Shown: positions 31,001 to 43,328, counted from the stretch's first letter. The stretch: 64,000 nucleotides of DNA from Aporrectodea caliginosa (GCA_020284085.1 JACEVL010000478.1:1612939-1676938); one strand, 5' to 3'. The notes: generated from the letters alone by a model not told the origin. Numbers and translations: made by a program.

Positions 31001-31600
31001 ACTTCTGACTTCTTGAGGGGCTGCGGGTAATTGGCTCGATGAGGGTCCAACCTCGCCTGGTGTCGTCTGACTCAGACTGCTCTACAGTTAATCTATGCGA
31101 ACAGCGGAGGGCGGTTAGGGCGATGGGCGAGACCTACACGACCAGTAGTCGGTAATCGATACGACACCGCACGGAATCGGTAGACGATTTAGTATTGAGC
31201 GATAATGTTGAAAAGAGAAGAATAATCAAAGTGATATTTGGGTATCTTTAGGCTGAATCAGGCGCTGGAGTGTGAATGGAAGGAGAATATGTTCAGAACA
31301 CTATGAAAGGATGATGTGCTGTGGTGATCTTGGGCATGATATGACTAATGGTTTGTAAAAGACTCGCCCTATATGTGATAATGTCTTTAATAACATTAAT
31401 AATGAAAATAATAGTAGCAACAATAATAATAATTATAATAAGTAATAATAATAATAAACAACAGTGGACTGGACTGTCTTACCAGTTCTTCAGCCAATAA
31501 TAATTATAATAAACATTAATAATAATAATAACAGCCAGCAATAATAATGTTGGTGATGATGATGATGATGATGACAATGATGACTGTTGATGATGATGAT
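31001..31600. other. Upstream flank of the APP gene
   Basis: Expected to contain the APP 5' UTR and promoter. No TATA box or upstream exon can be fixed from sequence. AAT-rich simple sequence begins near 31390. Confidence 0.4.
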
Positions 31601-31613
31601 GATGATGACCAAC

Positions 31614-31685
<72 letters not shown>
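31545..31685. repeat. (GAT)n and (AAT)n microsatellites
   Basis: Short GAT runs (31553-31606) followed by about 73 bp of AAT triplets. Confidence 0.95.
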
Positions 31686-31686
<1 letters not shown>

Positions 31687-32680
31687 TCGACTTCGGGGTA
31701 GTTTTGAAGGCGAAACTGAAAGTTACCGGTGAATGTCATAGCAGCTTCATCACTTTCGGCTGCGGATACTAAGAAAAAACTACGCGACTGAACAGCTTTC
31801 AAGAAACTCACGTAACAATACAACTGGATACCGGTTGACTAGTAAAATGAATGAACTCCTCAATGACAAGCTGATTTGTATATTTTCGAAATAAAAGTGA
31901 GCTTTACGTTTGAAGATATGTTACAGCTGAGACGAATTACAAGTGGATAATGCATCGCGAAATATTGAGATTCAACAGTTTCAGTGTCGGAGTTAAACCC
32001 ATTGTTTTACAGGGTGAGTTAGGAGGAAACTTGAAAGAGAAAGAAGTTTTTGACAACACGAGTATTTTATCAACTGAGAGCAAATCTTGAATTTCAAGAA
32101 TGTTCACTGATACGAGCGGGAATGTCATATCCAAGTCTACCGCGATCACAACTCGTCACCTACAGAGAAAACAAACTTCATGCTTTACGAGAAATGTTGC
32201 GCTATTTTTCCAAATAAACTCTTTCTATTTTGTCCGTTGAGTTTCCCGGTTATGAAAGTTCCTACGATAGAGGAATTATGTCTCGCGTTGTACTGTTTAT
32301 TGGAGGAGGTTTTCTCTATTATCTTCCACTTTCTTTTTTGACTAGACGAGAATGGAGGTATTCATATTTTCTGGAAGTCTTCGTATTTTCTGAATTCTGA
32401 AAACTTGGTGCACCTATTGTAAGAGCTGACGGGCTAACAAAAGTTTCAAAAGGACTCGATGATGGCATCAGGAAAAGATGCGTTTAAAGCTGATAATGTG
32501 GAGAACGTGTTTTTAAAAGATATTCGGTGCTAAAGACATCAAAAAAGTGAGCTAAGACTTGAAACTTTGTGGCTACGAATTGCGAGAGACCAATGTTCAA
32601 CGGAAGTTCGTTCTAACGCTGTCGCAGAGTACGGTAGACTAAAATGGGGCATTACTTGTAGCTTGTGTGAAATCACTTCG
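31686..32680. other. Intergenic, no recognised feature
   Basis: No gene or repeat recognised before the minisatellite. Confidence 0.45.
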
Positions 32681-32685
32681 CGAAG

Positions 32686-33118
32686 TGGCATCGAAGCCAG
32701 TCAGCCGCGAAGTGGCATCGAAGCCATTCAACCGCGAAGTGGCATCGAAGCCAGTCAGCCGCGAAGTGGCATCGAAGCCAGTCAGCCACGAAGTGGCATC
32801 GAAGCCACTCAACCGCGAAGTGGCATCGAAGCCAGTCAGCCACGAAGTGGCATCGAAGCCACTCAACCGCGAAGTGGCATCGAAGCCAGTCAGCCGCGAA
32901 GTGGCATCGAAGCCAATCAACCGCGAAGTGGCATCGAAGCCAGTCAACCGCGAAGTGGCATCGAAGCCACTCAACCGCGAAGTGGCATCGAAGCCAGTCA
33001 GCCGCGAAGTGGCATCGAAGCCACTCAACCGCGAAGTGGCATCGAAGCCAGTCAGCCGCGAAGTGGCATCGAAGCCAATCAACCGCGAAGTGGCATCGAA
33101 GCCAGTCAACCGCGATGT
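32686..33118 (+). repeat. 27-bp minisatellite, 16 copies, open in several frames
   Basis: Tandem 27-bp units around GAAGTGGCATCGAAGCCAGT. Because the unit length is a multiple of three and lacks stops, at least two plus and two minus frames stay open through it. The longest plus frame (32567-33205, 212 residues) reads repeated SGIEASQPR. Copies alternate at one codon (Ser/Thr/Asn), and a six-unit pattern S-T-S-T-S-N occurs twice (copies 4-9 and 10-15), so a 162-bp higher-order unit has been amplified. Whether it is translated is unknown. There are no domains and no clear splice context. Confidence 0.9.
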
Positions 33119-33205
33119 GGCATCGACTCCATGCCATTCCTGGCCACGAAAGCGAGCAAAGAGCTAGACAATTTCCGACAAGACAAAACATATCTACGAA
33201 ATTAA

Positions 33206-34559
33206 CCGAAAGATTGTCATTGCTAGATGATTGGCAATGTCCAGTAGAATGCAGAACTTTAATTTTATAGGCAATACAGACGTTTAAAAACGGCGCAACA
33301 TAAATCGTCGATTCTCTGCTGTGATAAAAAAACATTTCGCACTTCCAAGAACTGAAGATGCTTCACTTATTGTTACGTTACGACGTTAGTTACGTGGTTG
33401 TAAATAGCTGTAAATAGTAATTTTAGCTCGTTTGCGGAAAATAAAGTTGAGTTCATGTTCTGAGTTCCTGTCTACAAAATGCCGAACTCCGTTGGTAGTA
33501 TAGACTCAATGGCAACGAAAAACTAGTTTTTAAAGTAGACTTAAAAGAGAATCTTGCCAATTGATCTGACGGCAACCTAATAAAACGGTCTAAAAATAAA
33601 ATTCACTTCTGAAGTCGTTTCGTGTGATTCTTCTTTAAAAATCAGTTATTGTCGGTACAAGAACCGCGAATGAGATTTGGAAATAACATGAAAGGAATTA
33701 TTTATCTCATATCGTTCTACCTTTTAAATAAGAAAATATATGAGAACTTTATTAAAGACACTAAATTATCTTTAATTGATAGGTTTATTTGCATTTACAG
33801 ATATTGAAATTTTATCTATATAGCTTTCGCAGTGAAATGCTAATAGGCAAGAAATCTTGGTCATTAGTATAGGTTGTCAATTTTAATCTAGACTTCATTT
33901 CGAATTCTAAGACAAATTTATTTGACACGTAAGTAAGTAAGTAAGTAAGTAAGTATATTCTTTATTGAAAAACCAACTGCTAACCGCATTTTGGTGTACA
34001 AAGATCATCAAATATAAAATTAAAAAAATGTAAGTATAAAGCACGTGGACTCATGGAGCATCCTACGAAGCGCTGTAGGCTACCAATCTTCTGTTAAATT
34101 CGCAATTTTACTTGGACGAACTAATTGCTTTTGTATGATATAATTATGTTCATGATGCTTCCTTATGAAAACACCTTAATATAATTTATCAGATTTGAAA
34201 AGATCGAGTTTTTCATATTGACCTATTGCAATCTCATGCATTTCTAGCGCTTTTCTCATAAATATCTTCCAACTTATTTTGATCCAATTTCAAGAATTTA
34301 CTTACTCTGCAGTTACGAATTCTTATTGCTTGTCGCTGGCACCGCAATTCTTATACGGTACTGTAAGAGCGAGGAGAACTTCAGCGCGGAAACAGGTAAG
34401 TCGATGAAACCAGAATACATTAGAGAGAGCAAAATGTCTCGTGTTGTGCTGTGTAGCCTATTGGGAAGTTTTGATATGCAATAAAACAAAGTCGGTGAGA
34501 TAGGTAGGATCCAAGTCAAACTTTAAACTCAAATATCAGTAGGCTGTGTGACTCCATAC
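33206..34559. other. Intergenic with (TAAG)n
   Basis: A TAAG tetranucleotide run lies at 33930-33955. Otherwise no feature seen. Confidence 0.45.
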
Positions 34560-34840
34560 CATTCATTCCTGGTGGTAGATTTCTTCGCTCCTCTGCGTCA
34601 GAGTGACCTGGTTGTTCCCACAACCAGAACAACCACAGTGCAGCACAGAAGCTTGACACTGGTCTGCCCAACTTTCTTGAATATTATGTTACCTTGTATC
34701 TTACCACATGAGCTCCTTCGTCTTTCTTTACCTCTATTCCGTAAGTGATTGGAAACCATTCTGTTCGAGCCTGGTTGTAATTCGATGGGTCGGGAGCGCC
34801 TCTGATGAATCTCTTGAAGAGGCGCTATATAAATCTATGG
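34560..34840 (+). mobile_element. LINE 3' end fragment
   Basis: A plus frame with RTTTVQHRSLTLVCPTFLN resembles the conserved end of Jockey/CR1-like reverse transcriptases (RTRTxxxxxRSFxVxGPxxWNxLP). It ends FRK and is followed by GGGAGCGCCTCTGATGAATC and GAGGCGCTATATAAAT, the 3' tail shared with 12530-12620 and 40168-40220. So the tail family is the 3' end of this LINE lineage. Confidence 0.7.
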
Positions 34841-35009
34841 TCTATGTACCCACAGAAATTGTAAATTTATAATTTACAATTACAAGTAAACAGACAGACG
34901 GATACGGAGAATTATGAAAAATCTCATGGACGGAGAATTACTTTTAAAACCACGATGAACCAGATTGAAACGAGTGGTTTTGAACAGAAAACTTCGGCTA
35001 TTTGAATAA

Positions 35010-35010
<1 letters not shown>

Positions 35011-35091
<81 letters not shown>

Positions 35092-35094
35092 CCC
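35011..35094. repeat. (CAT)n microsatellite
   Basis: About 80 bp of CAT triplets. Confidence 0.97.
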
Positions 35095-35110
35095 TTATCA
35101 TCATCATCAT

Positions 35111-35385
35111 CAGTTACTGACGTCTTCCATTTGGCGGCGAGGTGTAGGACCTACTAATAAACAACCTCTATTGTCCTCGGTCATTTGTTAAGGCCATTAC
35201 TTCCCTTAGTGTTAGTCCAAGTGATGTTATGTCCTCATTAATATTACCTATCCAGCGTAGTCTTGGTCTGCCTTTGCTTCTTTTTCATTCGAATCTTGCA
35301 TGTAGAGCATTGTATCAACTGGCATTCTCTCTACATGTTCAAACCATTGTATAATTACTCCTAACTTTCTTACGATTTATTATGC
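35111..35385 (-). pseudogene. LINE reverse transcriptase C-terminal remnant, reverse
   Basis: Minus-strand reading gives fragments like NINEDITSLGLTLREVMA and RSYTSPPNGRR, with in-frame stops. This matches the typical ending of RTE/L1-type polyproteins, where a basic GRPRxRWxDxIxEDL segment leads into a short conserved tail. Confidence 0.6.
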
Positions 35386-35674
35386 ATTAACCTTGAAGCA
35401 TACCATAACCTCTAAAGAGCGAAGGTAGAAACTGTCGGAAAATTTCAAGAGGAATAAAACATCTCGACAATGAAAGGAAAGAGAACCGTTTTTCAAGGTC
35501 ACTCTATAATTCAATGCAAGTCAGAAGACATAATTGTTACATGTGTGTAAAATATATATTTTTCATTCAAAGTTCAAGTGTTCATTTAATATCAACAAAA
35601 TCGTCAAGTCTTTAAAATTTTCCACACTTTCAGTCACTCACGTAGGTATAATTGTCAACCTTATTTGTGACACG

Positions 35675-35890
35675 GAAGCCAACTGGTTAGAGCGCTCGGC
35701 CTGTAACGCGGACAGCACGGGTTCGATTCTAACCTAAGACAGTTACTGTGTATGGACCTTGAGCAAGTCCTTCACTCACAACTGCTCTGTGCCATCGATG
35801 TTATGTCGTATGGTCTTATGTGCACTTCTGAACTTTACAAGAACAGCAATATCAAGTACAGTTGTATTGTATTGCATTGTATATTTCATT
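35675..35890 (+). repeat. tRNA-derived SINE, family B
   Basis: Box A-like GGTTAGAGCGCTCGGCC and box B GGTTCGATTC in tRNA spacing, followed by GTTACTGTGTATGGACCTTG and a body ending near a TGTATTG tail. Other copies lie at 47305-47470 and, reversed, at 61205-61330. The tRNA part lacks a proper acceptor stem, so it is not a functional tRNA gene. Confidence 0.8.
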
Positions 35891-35925
35891 GTGCTCCCTA
35901 CGGAACGGCGCTTTGTAGAACACCG

Positions 35926-37098
35926 ACAATTATAATATGAATCGTTCTTAGAAAACAAAATCCAGGTTCAAAAACTTCTATCTAGAGAAATGCTAGAGAA
36001 AGCATTATAACCTGATCTGCTAAACATAAATAACTGGATTTTCCTAAATAATTTAATAAATAATTAATTTCACCGTAATTTGCTAAAGCAAAGTGTTTGA
36101 CCTCTTGTCAGCATCAAAAGCAGCCTAGTATAAAATGTTGGTGTAGCGATCCAGGCATCCATTAGGCCTAAGTAATGGTTCAACTGCATGGCCACTGGAG
36201 TTGATCCACTACTGAATTTGTAATTGTACAAAACACCTTTGGTCAGATACCTAAGCATGTGACTCATTCCACAGAATCGTTATTGTAAACTTCAAACTTC
36301 TAAAGAGCCATTCAAAATCCAAGCGCAGGGCACCAGCTTATTAACACTGCGTCAAGTCGTATGGTCTTTCCATAGGGTAGTCAAGAGAAGTCCGAGTCCG
36401 GTTTCCAGAGGTTCCAGATAAAGAGAGGAGGCAGAGCAGCTGCTAAGACGGGTGTCGTTTAGAGAAGAACTGGAAGGCGGCTGATCAGATGAGTCAGGGT
36501 AGTTTTGAAACGGAAAGCCCCGGAGTGATAGATAGAGGAGCACGAGGCAAATGATGATAACGTAAACTCTTAAACTTCACATCTCTAAAACGCTACCCTA
36601 AAGCTAATCGCAAAGCACCCGTTAATTTACGAAAGACTAGCGACAATGATGATGATAGAGGAGCTGAAAAATATGCGGAATTGGAGAGGAAGATGAATCG
36701 GATGAATCGCACAAGTAGGTCGCGAAGTATCGAATTCGGTTACAAGTTGCAGCTGAAATACATTCACAATTAATCTGCGAAAATAAAATCAATATCACTG
36801 CTTTTCCATTGCAATCATCCCTCTGAGATTCGTTAAAATATCATCCAAGTTAAAAATGTCCCATTACAATTCCAACAAGATTGATGTCGACGTCCTTTCA
36901 GCTTTCTTCTTTTGACGATGAACGTCAACACTGTATAATCCAAAGTCGAAACTGTATAATAATCCAAAGTAATCCGATATCAAACGGTTTCTGAAACCAG
37001 TTCTGGTTTCGTATCCAGCGAAGGGACGAACGAGGATTTCGCGTCCTAACCTTGCGCTATAATACTTTTCGGTTGAATTCCCGAAACCCGAACGGAGC
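35926..37098. other. Intergenic downstream of FRS2
   Basis: No coding similarity. It should contain the FRS2 3' UTR next to 37098, since the gene runs on the minus strand. Confidence 0.4.
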
Positions 37099-38618
37099 TC
37101 AGTTTCGCGTCAGCATTTCAATATTACTGTTGTGACGCGTTTTACGAAATCCTTCGTCTTCGCTTTCGGTCGTTTTCGTGCTGAGTGCTCGCGTTCTTTG
37201 GAAATCAATGGCCGCGTATGTTTCAGATTTATCCCTCGGTGAACATTCGGGTTTTGCTGGCCCTGGGGCCGTCCCTTCCGGCGATGGACCGGGCGTGTCT
37301 AAGTCGAGCTGGGCGTAGGTCACCTTCGCCGTGCAGGAGCTCGTCGGGGGCGCCGAAACGATGGCGTTACTTGGGAGCCACGTCCGGGATTCGCGCGAAA
37401 ACAGCGGAATCGCATTGCCGATCGGAATGGGAACGTTGACGTAGGTGGACCGGAAGGAGGAGGACTCGCTGCCGATGATTTCCGGCGACTGAAACACATC
37501 CGCCTCTTCGTCGTAATCCTCCATTTCGATGGCGTCGCAGAAGACGGGAAGGTCGAGGTCAGCGTACTGGACGCTACCTTCGTTGAAGGGTTGCCGGACG
37601 TCGAGTGGAGCGGGACAGTTCAGGGGCTTCGGGTGGTGATTGGCGATGTGCTGGTTGACGTAGGTACGCCATGACGCTGAGATGTGAGGGTAGCTGATGT
37701 AGTCTGCGAAACGATTGTCCAGCCGTCCCACTTGTCCGATTCGTCCGATTCTTTGCTGTTGTAAGGCGGAACCAATCGAAGACCAATCTAGGAAATTACA
37801 CAGGTAAATTAATTTCTCATCTCTATACAATAAAATAGTTAAATATTCAACGCTTCACTGGAAGACCAATCTTTATAAACCCTAATCCTCTTCGGGTTCT
37901 CTTCTCTCAGGTAGGTTCAAGCGTTCGATGAGGTCACTCCTCTTGTTGCTGATTTGCTTCTCAACGTCTGCTGTATCCATCCACCATCATCCAGTTCAGC
38001 AACATCTCTCCTTATGTCTTTAGAATCGTTATAATTAAATCAATTAATCATCCCTTATTGTGACGGCGTCTGTTTGACATTTCTGGAGGTCAGAAAACCC
38101 AGTTAAATCTTCCATTGGCTATCAATTGTGATGCTTCATGCGATTATAAACAAAGTAGCGATAATAATCGATGTGACGATAATCAAACGATAATCGAAAT
38201 GACGATGATCAGAGTGACGATAAACGTCGCAGCAGATACCTGTCGGCAGGTAATGGTCTTCCCGTCTTGGTCCTGTGTCCGCGTTCCTCGCCCTCTCTTC
38301 GCCGGCTCTGACAATCGCCTGCTGCAGCTGGTGAAAGAGCATCTCGGCATTGACACACCTGAAGGCGTAGATGCCATGCCCCGTGGGACACCTGCGTCCA
38401 CTCTCAAAGGAGAACAGGTGGTCATTATACCCGTATCGACGCAGACTCTGCAGGGGCCAACGGATCGACTGTCTCCCTGGATAGTGGAGGATCAGCTCCG
38501 CTTCCGTCACTTCGATCTTTCCAGCGCTCCGCTCTTGACCGCCGTCGTCGATGTTGGCGACGTCGAAGACACGGACATTCGAAAGCTGGTCGCTACCACT
38601 TGAAATGGCGCATCCCAT
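37099..38618 (-). CDS. frs2: FRS2-type FGF receptor docking protein
   Basis: Two exons, 38240-38618 and 37099-37787, joined in phase 1 (ACAG/GTATCT ... TTTCCTAG) for 355 aa. Family role: a membrane-anchored adaptor that binds FGF/NGF receptors through its PTB domain, is tyrosine phosphorylated, and recruits GRB2 and SHP2. Seen here: an N-terminal MGCAISS myristoylation signal, then an IRS-type PTB domain (about residues 15-105) with the strongly conserved LRRYGY...LFSFESGRRC...GIYAF block. The second exon has a STYVNVP Grb2-type YxN site (Y about 242), VTYAQLDL (Y about 284), ETYAAIDF (Y about 317) and the family C-terminal signature FRKTRHNSN. It is shorter than vertebrate FRS2 (about 500 aa), having lost low-complexity linker. 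Start choice is fixed by the myristoylation glycine. Confidence 0.93.
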
Positions 38619-39635
38619 CTTTACCAGGTAGGAGGAGCTCTCGTGCCTTCGAGGGATGAACTCCGCTGTTCAGGTCGTCTGAAAGCAAGACACGAAGTCA
38701 AATCCAATGTAATCCAAGTCAGTCCAATAGATTCCAGGTCAGTGCCCAGAATGTAACTTGGGGAATAAATAGAAAGAACGCCCACGGAATGCACTTATAT
38801 AAAACATACCGTGGAATGCAAAGCTTCACATGTTTTATTTGAACAGTGCACATGTATATTGGTTTGTTTGTGAATCACATTGGGTGATACACTGCAACCA
38901 GGTAAATAAAACTGATTTAGCCTAGACAGAGGATTATAAAGTAAATAAATATAGTTCAACTAGGGGATTAAATAGAAAGTAGGCTACGTCTACGGTATGC
39001 ACTTGTATAAAACATACAGCTGTTGCTGGAATATTTCCTTGGATGCTTTGCAGAACTCTGTATAATTAGTATTGTATGTATATATTATCTGAGGTTTTAT
39101 AGAGCGCTATTAGAAGGACTATCAAAGGCGTTTCTTTGACTCGTCCGTATCAGCATGAGTTAATGAGTAGGGCCTAATAAATCCTTAAATCGTTACCAGT
39201 CAATAGTTGCCTCAACGGAAAACAGAGTCCACACCATAATCGGTTGGAGACGCCTATTTAAAATCTGTTCGGTCAGCGAAACAAAATATCAGGCTATGCT
39301 GGATTAGTACGTTGGAACAGAGAAGTCCCAAATGTAGACCTGAATAGCAACAGAACATTGGTAATGCACTTAAACCTTGGTGAATTTCGATTAGGGGTCT
39401 GACGCGGATCCCAACAGCGTTAGCGCTTTTGAAAGCATTTGACATGATAATTATAATTATGTTATTAGCGTTCTGGGATCCGTTTTCAGCTACTACATGT
39501 ATGAACGTTCACATCAATAATTAAGTGTTTTTGCATTGAAAATCGTGTTATAATAATCAACAGATTTTATTTTTGCAAAATATGAGCAAAATCCAAGGGG
39601 GAACAAATTCTCCTCTGCGGATGCCCATGCATTTC
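38619..39635. other. Upstream flank of FRS2
   Basis: Likely contains the FRS2 5' UTR and promoter. No upstream exon or core promoter element can be placed with confidence. Confidence 0.4.
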
Positions 39636-39710
39636 ATCGTATTGTATTGTATTGTATTTGTAAACTATTTAGCGCCTCTGTCCATCCAACCTACTCGGCA
39701 CGGTAGCTGT
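39636..39710 (-). repeat. Retroelement 3' end with (ATACA)n tail, reverse
   Basis: Read on minus: CAGAGGCGCTAAATAG followed by repeated ATACA. Confidence 0.55.
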
Positions 39711-40167
39711 AGGTATTAATTATCGAGCTATGCCGTGTTTGCAACAGTCAGATTCATTCTGTGAATTTATTCTCCAGTTAATTAATCCGCTAATTGCCTC
39801 GCCTGCAGCGGCGCTTAATGAGAGAAGTGTTTGCAGAGACTAATGAGCACTTTCAAAGCTCTGTGTTTACCAAACAAAGTCGTAGCGTTAATGGGAAGCT
39901 CGATACCCTTCGTCGAGTTGCTTTTCCCCATGCGTGCATGTATGTCGGCCTGATAAACAAACGTCAGTGATTCATGTTGGTACAGCAACAACCAGTTATA
40001 CTAAGCATACCGTAAAGCATCTATGCAAATATTTTAGATACAGCGGCAAAACGAATTATCTTAAGCTTTGCGTATCGGGAAAATTTGCTGGATAAATCAT
40101 ACTGTAATTGCTTCTGTTCCGCAAACGCTTCAAGACGATTTTGTTCTATCGTGGTTTCATTGTGCTA

Positions 40168-40220
40168 GGTCGGGAGCGCCTCTGATGAGTCTATCTGGAA
40201 GTGGCGCTATATAAATATGC
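40168..40220 (+). repeat. Retroelement 3' end (GCGCC hairpin)
   Basis: GGTCGGGAGCGCCTCTGATG followed by GTGGCGCTATATAAAT, the same as the end of the LINE fragment at 34560-34840. Confidence 0.65.
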
Positions 40221-40344
40221 ATTTTTAATCACCATTGCCATACGACTAGTCTGGCTTCCGTTATAGAGTCAAGGGAGAGCGTTGCGGTGGGTTTTTTTTA
40301 CATAGGAAAACATCAGGCTTCTTTTTTTCTTCTTTGTTTCTCCT

Positions 40345-40765
40345 CCGTCAGGCGAAGGCCAACGATGAGTCCTCAACTTGTCGTCTCCAGAGTTCTCTAT
40401 CCTTGACGTTTTTTCCTTTGCTTCTGCAATGCATCATCTTCATTCTCTCCAGATCCTCTCGTATATTATCCATCCATGTCTTTTGTTGTCTTCTTCTACT
40501 CCTAGTTCCCTCCACCTATCCGTGTAGAGCCATCGATGGTAATCTATCATTGCCCATTCTCATCACATGTCCCAGCCACTTTAGCCTTTTCTTCCTTATT
40601 CTATCGATACTAATTGTATCTGTCTGTCCTAGTTCTCTTCTAGTCACCTCATTTCTAATCCTATCTCTTCATCTCTTTTGCTCCTGCCATTTATTCTTCT
40701 CAGCCAGCTCATTTCCGTCGTCAAGAGTCTCCTCTCATCCTCCTCCTCAGGCACCAGCATTCTCA
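40345..40765 (-). pseudogene. LINE reverse transcriptase C-terminal remnant, reverse
   Basis: The minus strand reads, with frameshifts, LKWLGHVMRMGN, then QQKTWMDNIREDLERMK and KDRELWRRQVEDSS. This is the standard C-terminal region of RTE/L1-type reverse transcriptases (KWxGHVxRM...RxxWxDxIxxDL...DRxxWRR). The plus-strand open frame over it is a shadow. Confidence 0.75.
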
Positions 40766-41593
40766 GCCATGAAAACATCAGGCACGTGCTTCCTATTCAA
40801 TATCCGATGCATATCACGCGGCAAACACGCATCGTTAATTGCTTTCTCTGCTGACTGTTAAACAGGAGAAAAATTGAAAGAAATCGATGCATAGTGAAAC
40901 TGAATTGGCGTTAATATGCCATGTGTTAAGTGGGGCAGCAGCTGTGACGTCCGTAACATAACTACACGTTACGCAACTTAACACGGCATAACAATGTGGC
41001 ATTACACAACATGTCATAACAACATTCCATAACACAACATTCCATGACATGACTTGACATTATAATATTAGATAGATCTGAATTACAGCGTAACAAAACA
41101 ATAACCCATCAGCTTTTAGGCCATCAAAAAATACATCGTAACATAACATTCCATAACATAACACTACAATATAACGCATAACACCAAGCAATATACTGTA
41201 ATAGAACACATCATCATGTACGAGTCATCTAACGAATTTGTATACCAAAAAATTCAATAAATTCTCTGCTAACATCTTGTGTGCTATGTTGAGCCTCAGT
41301 GAAACATTAACTTGTCTTCGAGCAGAACGTAACAATATAACTTATACAACGCTGCATATAACATAGTACGGTTCTGTTATATATTACGGTATATTGTTTC
41401 ATGTTATAAATTACATTGTTGTGTTAAATTATAGAATGTTGTGTTTCGGTATATTGTTTGATGCTAGTGAATGAATGAATGAATGAATGTTACGGTAATG
41501 TTATATTACGGTATATTGTTTCATGTTATACATTACATTGTTGTGTTCTCGTATGGTATGTTGTGCTTCGGTATATTAATTGATGCTGTGTAA
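40766..41593. repeat. Low-complexity AACATAAC and GTATATTGTTTCATGTTATA repeats
   Basis: 40960-41210 is a degenerate repeat around CATAACATTCCATAACA. 41370-41590 repeats GGTATATTGTTTCATGTTATA, with a GAATGAAT run at 41468-41487. No gene. Confidence 0.6.
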
Positions 41594-41825
41594 TTGTTAG
41601 CGACTTTCGTTTTCTTAGCCTCGGCATATGAAGGCGGGTGGTTAGACTTCAACCTCGTCTTCCCACTGAAAGTGTACGGTCAGTGTACAACTATAGCTGA
41701 GGTTAGTTATGGACGCGGGTGGAGCAGAAGTCTTGAACCAAATTCTATGCCCTGGAGGGGATTTGAACCCCTAACCTCTCGGTTGACAGTTCAGCATGCA
41801 TTACACTATCGCTCACCCGCGAACA
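41594..41825 (-). repeat. tRNA-Asp-derived SINE, family A, reverse
   Basis: Contains the reversed box B (GGATTTGAACCCC) and box A region, plus the family tail with TTAGCCTCGGCATATGAAGG. Full-length. Confidence 0.8.
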
Positions 41826-43110
41826 TCCGTGGTTAGAATTTTGGTGAAACGATCTTTCAACAGAACTGACTTGTTAGAAGTTGGCCAGACTGACATAGGC
41901 AAATAATTGTCAACTTCTATTGCGCCGGTGTCTAATGCACAAGGCATCAACCGATGGCGCATCAAAACCAAGCTGTACTGAGGTCAATATCCAGATGATC
42001 AGTCCGTAAGACAGATTTGCAGTTTATGGAGGATAAGCAATTTCAAACAGATACGATGATTAAAACAATCGTAATTATTTGACCACAGTTTAACGTCGTC
42101 CTATGACATCAAAGGCCGTTGACGACAATACAGAAATATACAATACAATCAGAACAAGAAACTTATAGCATCCGAACAACACCATTAAAGGTGTCGAAAC
42201 GGAGCTTTACAATTTCAATAATATTCAATATTTTTGCAACATAAAGTAAAATAATTGAATAACATTCGTGTAATAAAAACAATCGTCTGCCGCATTTCAC
42301 ATTTATATAGCATCAGTTGAAAACGTTGTAAAGGTGTCTTAAGGTTGCGTTAAAGATTGCGTGTAATCACTCCGTCCTCGTTCGCACAACCGCGGGATCC
42401 GCATGCTGATGCATTAACCCGGTGTGGTTTTTATTACACGAATGTTATTCAATTGACTTTATTGCTGATCTTTCTTCTTACTTTATCCTTACTCTCTCAC
42501 AACTCCGAAGACGTCTGTTTTGTAATAACATAATTATTATGATTATTTTGTGATTGAACTCTCTTAGATCGTTCTAATAAGTTTTTATATATTAGTGGTT
42601 TCTGTTTAACAGAAGATGCCAGATGCACAAAAGACATCAAACGGAGAAGTACTCTAGCGTGCTAAATAAGTCGGTAAACTAAATACTGGAAAGATAAAAC
42701 TGTGATAACAAAGATCATTAGCGTCGCCCTCCTTTTTTATCTATGCTTGGGACTTGCACTCTAAGTTTTTTATGAAATCATGGACATTGTGCTTAATATA
42801 ACATCGGTTATCAACGTTTTAAAGGTGTTTAACAAGCTCCGTCCGTAAGACAGAGGCAGCCTATGATGCCTATCATGGTTGACAAGTACTTTCCAAACGA
42901 TTATGACTCATGAGGCGAGAAACATTCGACTATCGCGTTTCACAGCTATATAGCAATAGTTGAAAACGTTTTAAAGGTTTCGAAAGAGCACACTATATGA
43001 AATCAACGATATTGTTCCAAGATTAATATAACATCGTTAGCAACGTTTTAGAGGTTTCTAAGAAGCTCCGTCTGTAAGACAGAGAGGCAGCCTATCATGG
43101 TGTATAAGCA
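41826..43110. repeat. Intergenic with a duplicated about 200-bp unit
   Basis: Copies at about 42290-42350 (partial), 42762-42965 and 42966-43110 share TATAACATCGNTANCAACGTTTTA, CTCCGTC(C/T)GTAAGACAGAG and the ATAGTTGAAAACGTT phrase. No coding signal. Confidence 0.6.
42700..42770 (-). repeat. CCAGTCCCAAGCCTGG-family element, reverse and degraded
   Basis: On minus: GTGCAAGTCCCAAGCATAGA, AAGGAGGGCGACGCTAATGA and TCTTTGTTATCACAGTTTT. Confidence 0.65.
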
Positions 43111-43158
43111 TTTTTAAAAGGTAAGGCTTAAGTTAAGAACGAAATGACAGAAGCGACT

Positions 43159-43328
43159 GAGCAGAACGAACAGATACAGGAAGAGAGATATTGAGCAGAA
43201 TGGACAGATACCGGGAGAGAGACATTGAGTAGAACGGAGAGATTCAGGGAGAGAGATATTGAGTGGAATGGACAGATACAGGAAGAGAGTTACTGAGCAG
43301 AACGGACAGATACAGGAAGAGGGTTTCA
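43159..43328. repeat. 34-bp tandem repeat, five copies
   Basis: Units of GAGCAGAACGGACAGATACA plus GGAAGAGAGATATT, diverged at several positions. Confidence 0.92.

Noticed and set aside
32686..33118. CRISPR-like array
   Set aside because: The 27-bp units are directly contiguous without spacers, in a eukaryotic genome; it is a minisatellite.
36352..36543. 63-codon Ser/Pro-rich minus frame as a third FRS2 exon
   Set aside because: The FRS2 frame already ends with the conserved C-terminal block and a stop at 37099; this lies downstream.
40334..40861. Plus-strand 175-codon hydrophobic frame, possible membrane protein
   Set aside because: It is the antisense shadow of a LINE reverse transcriptase remnant on the minus strand.
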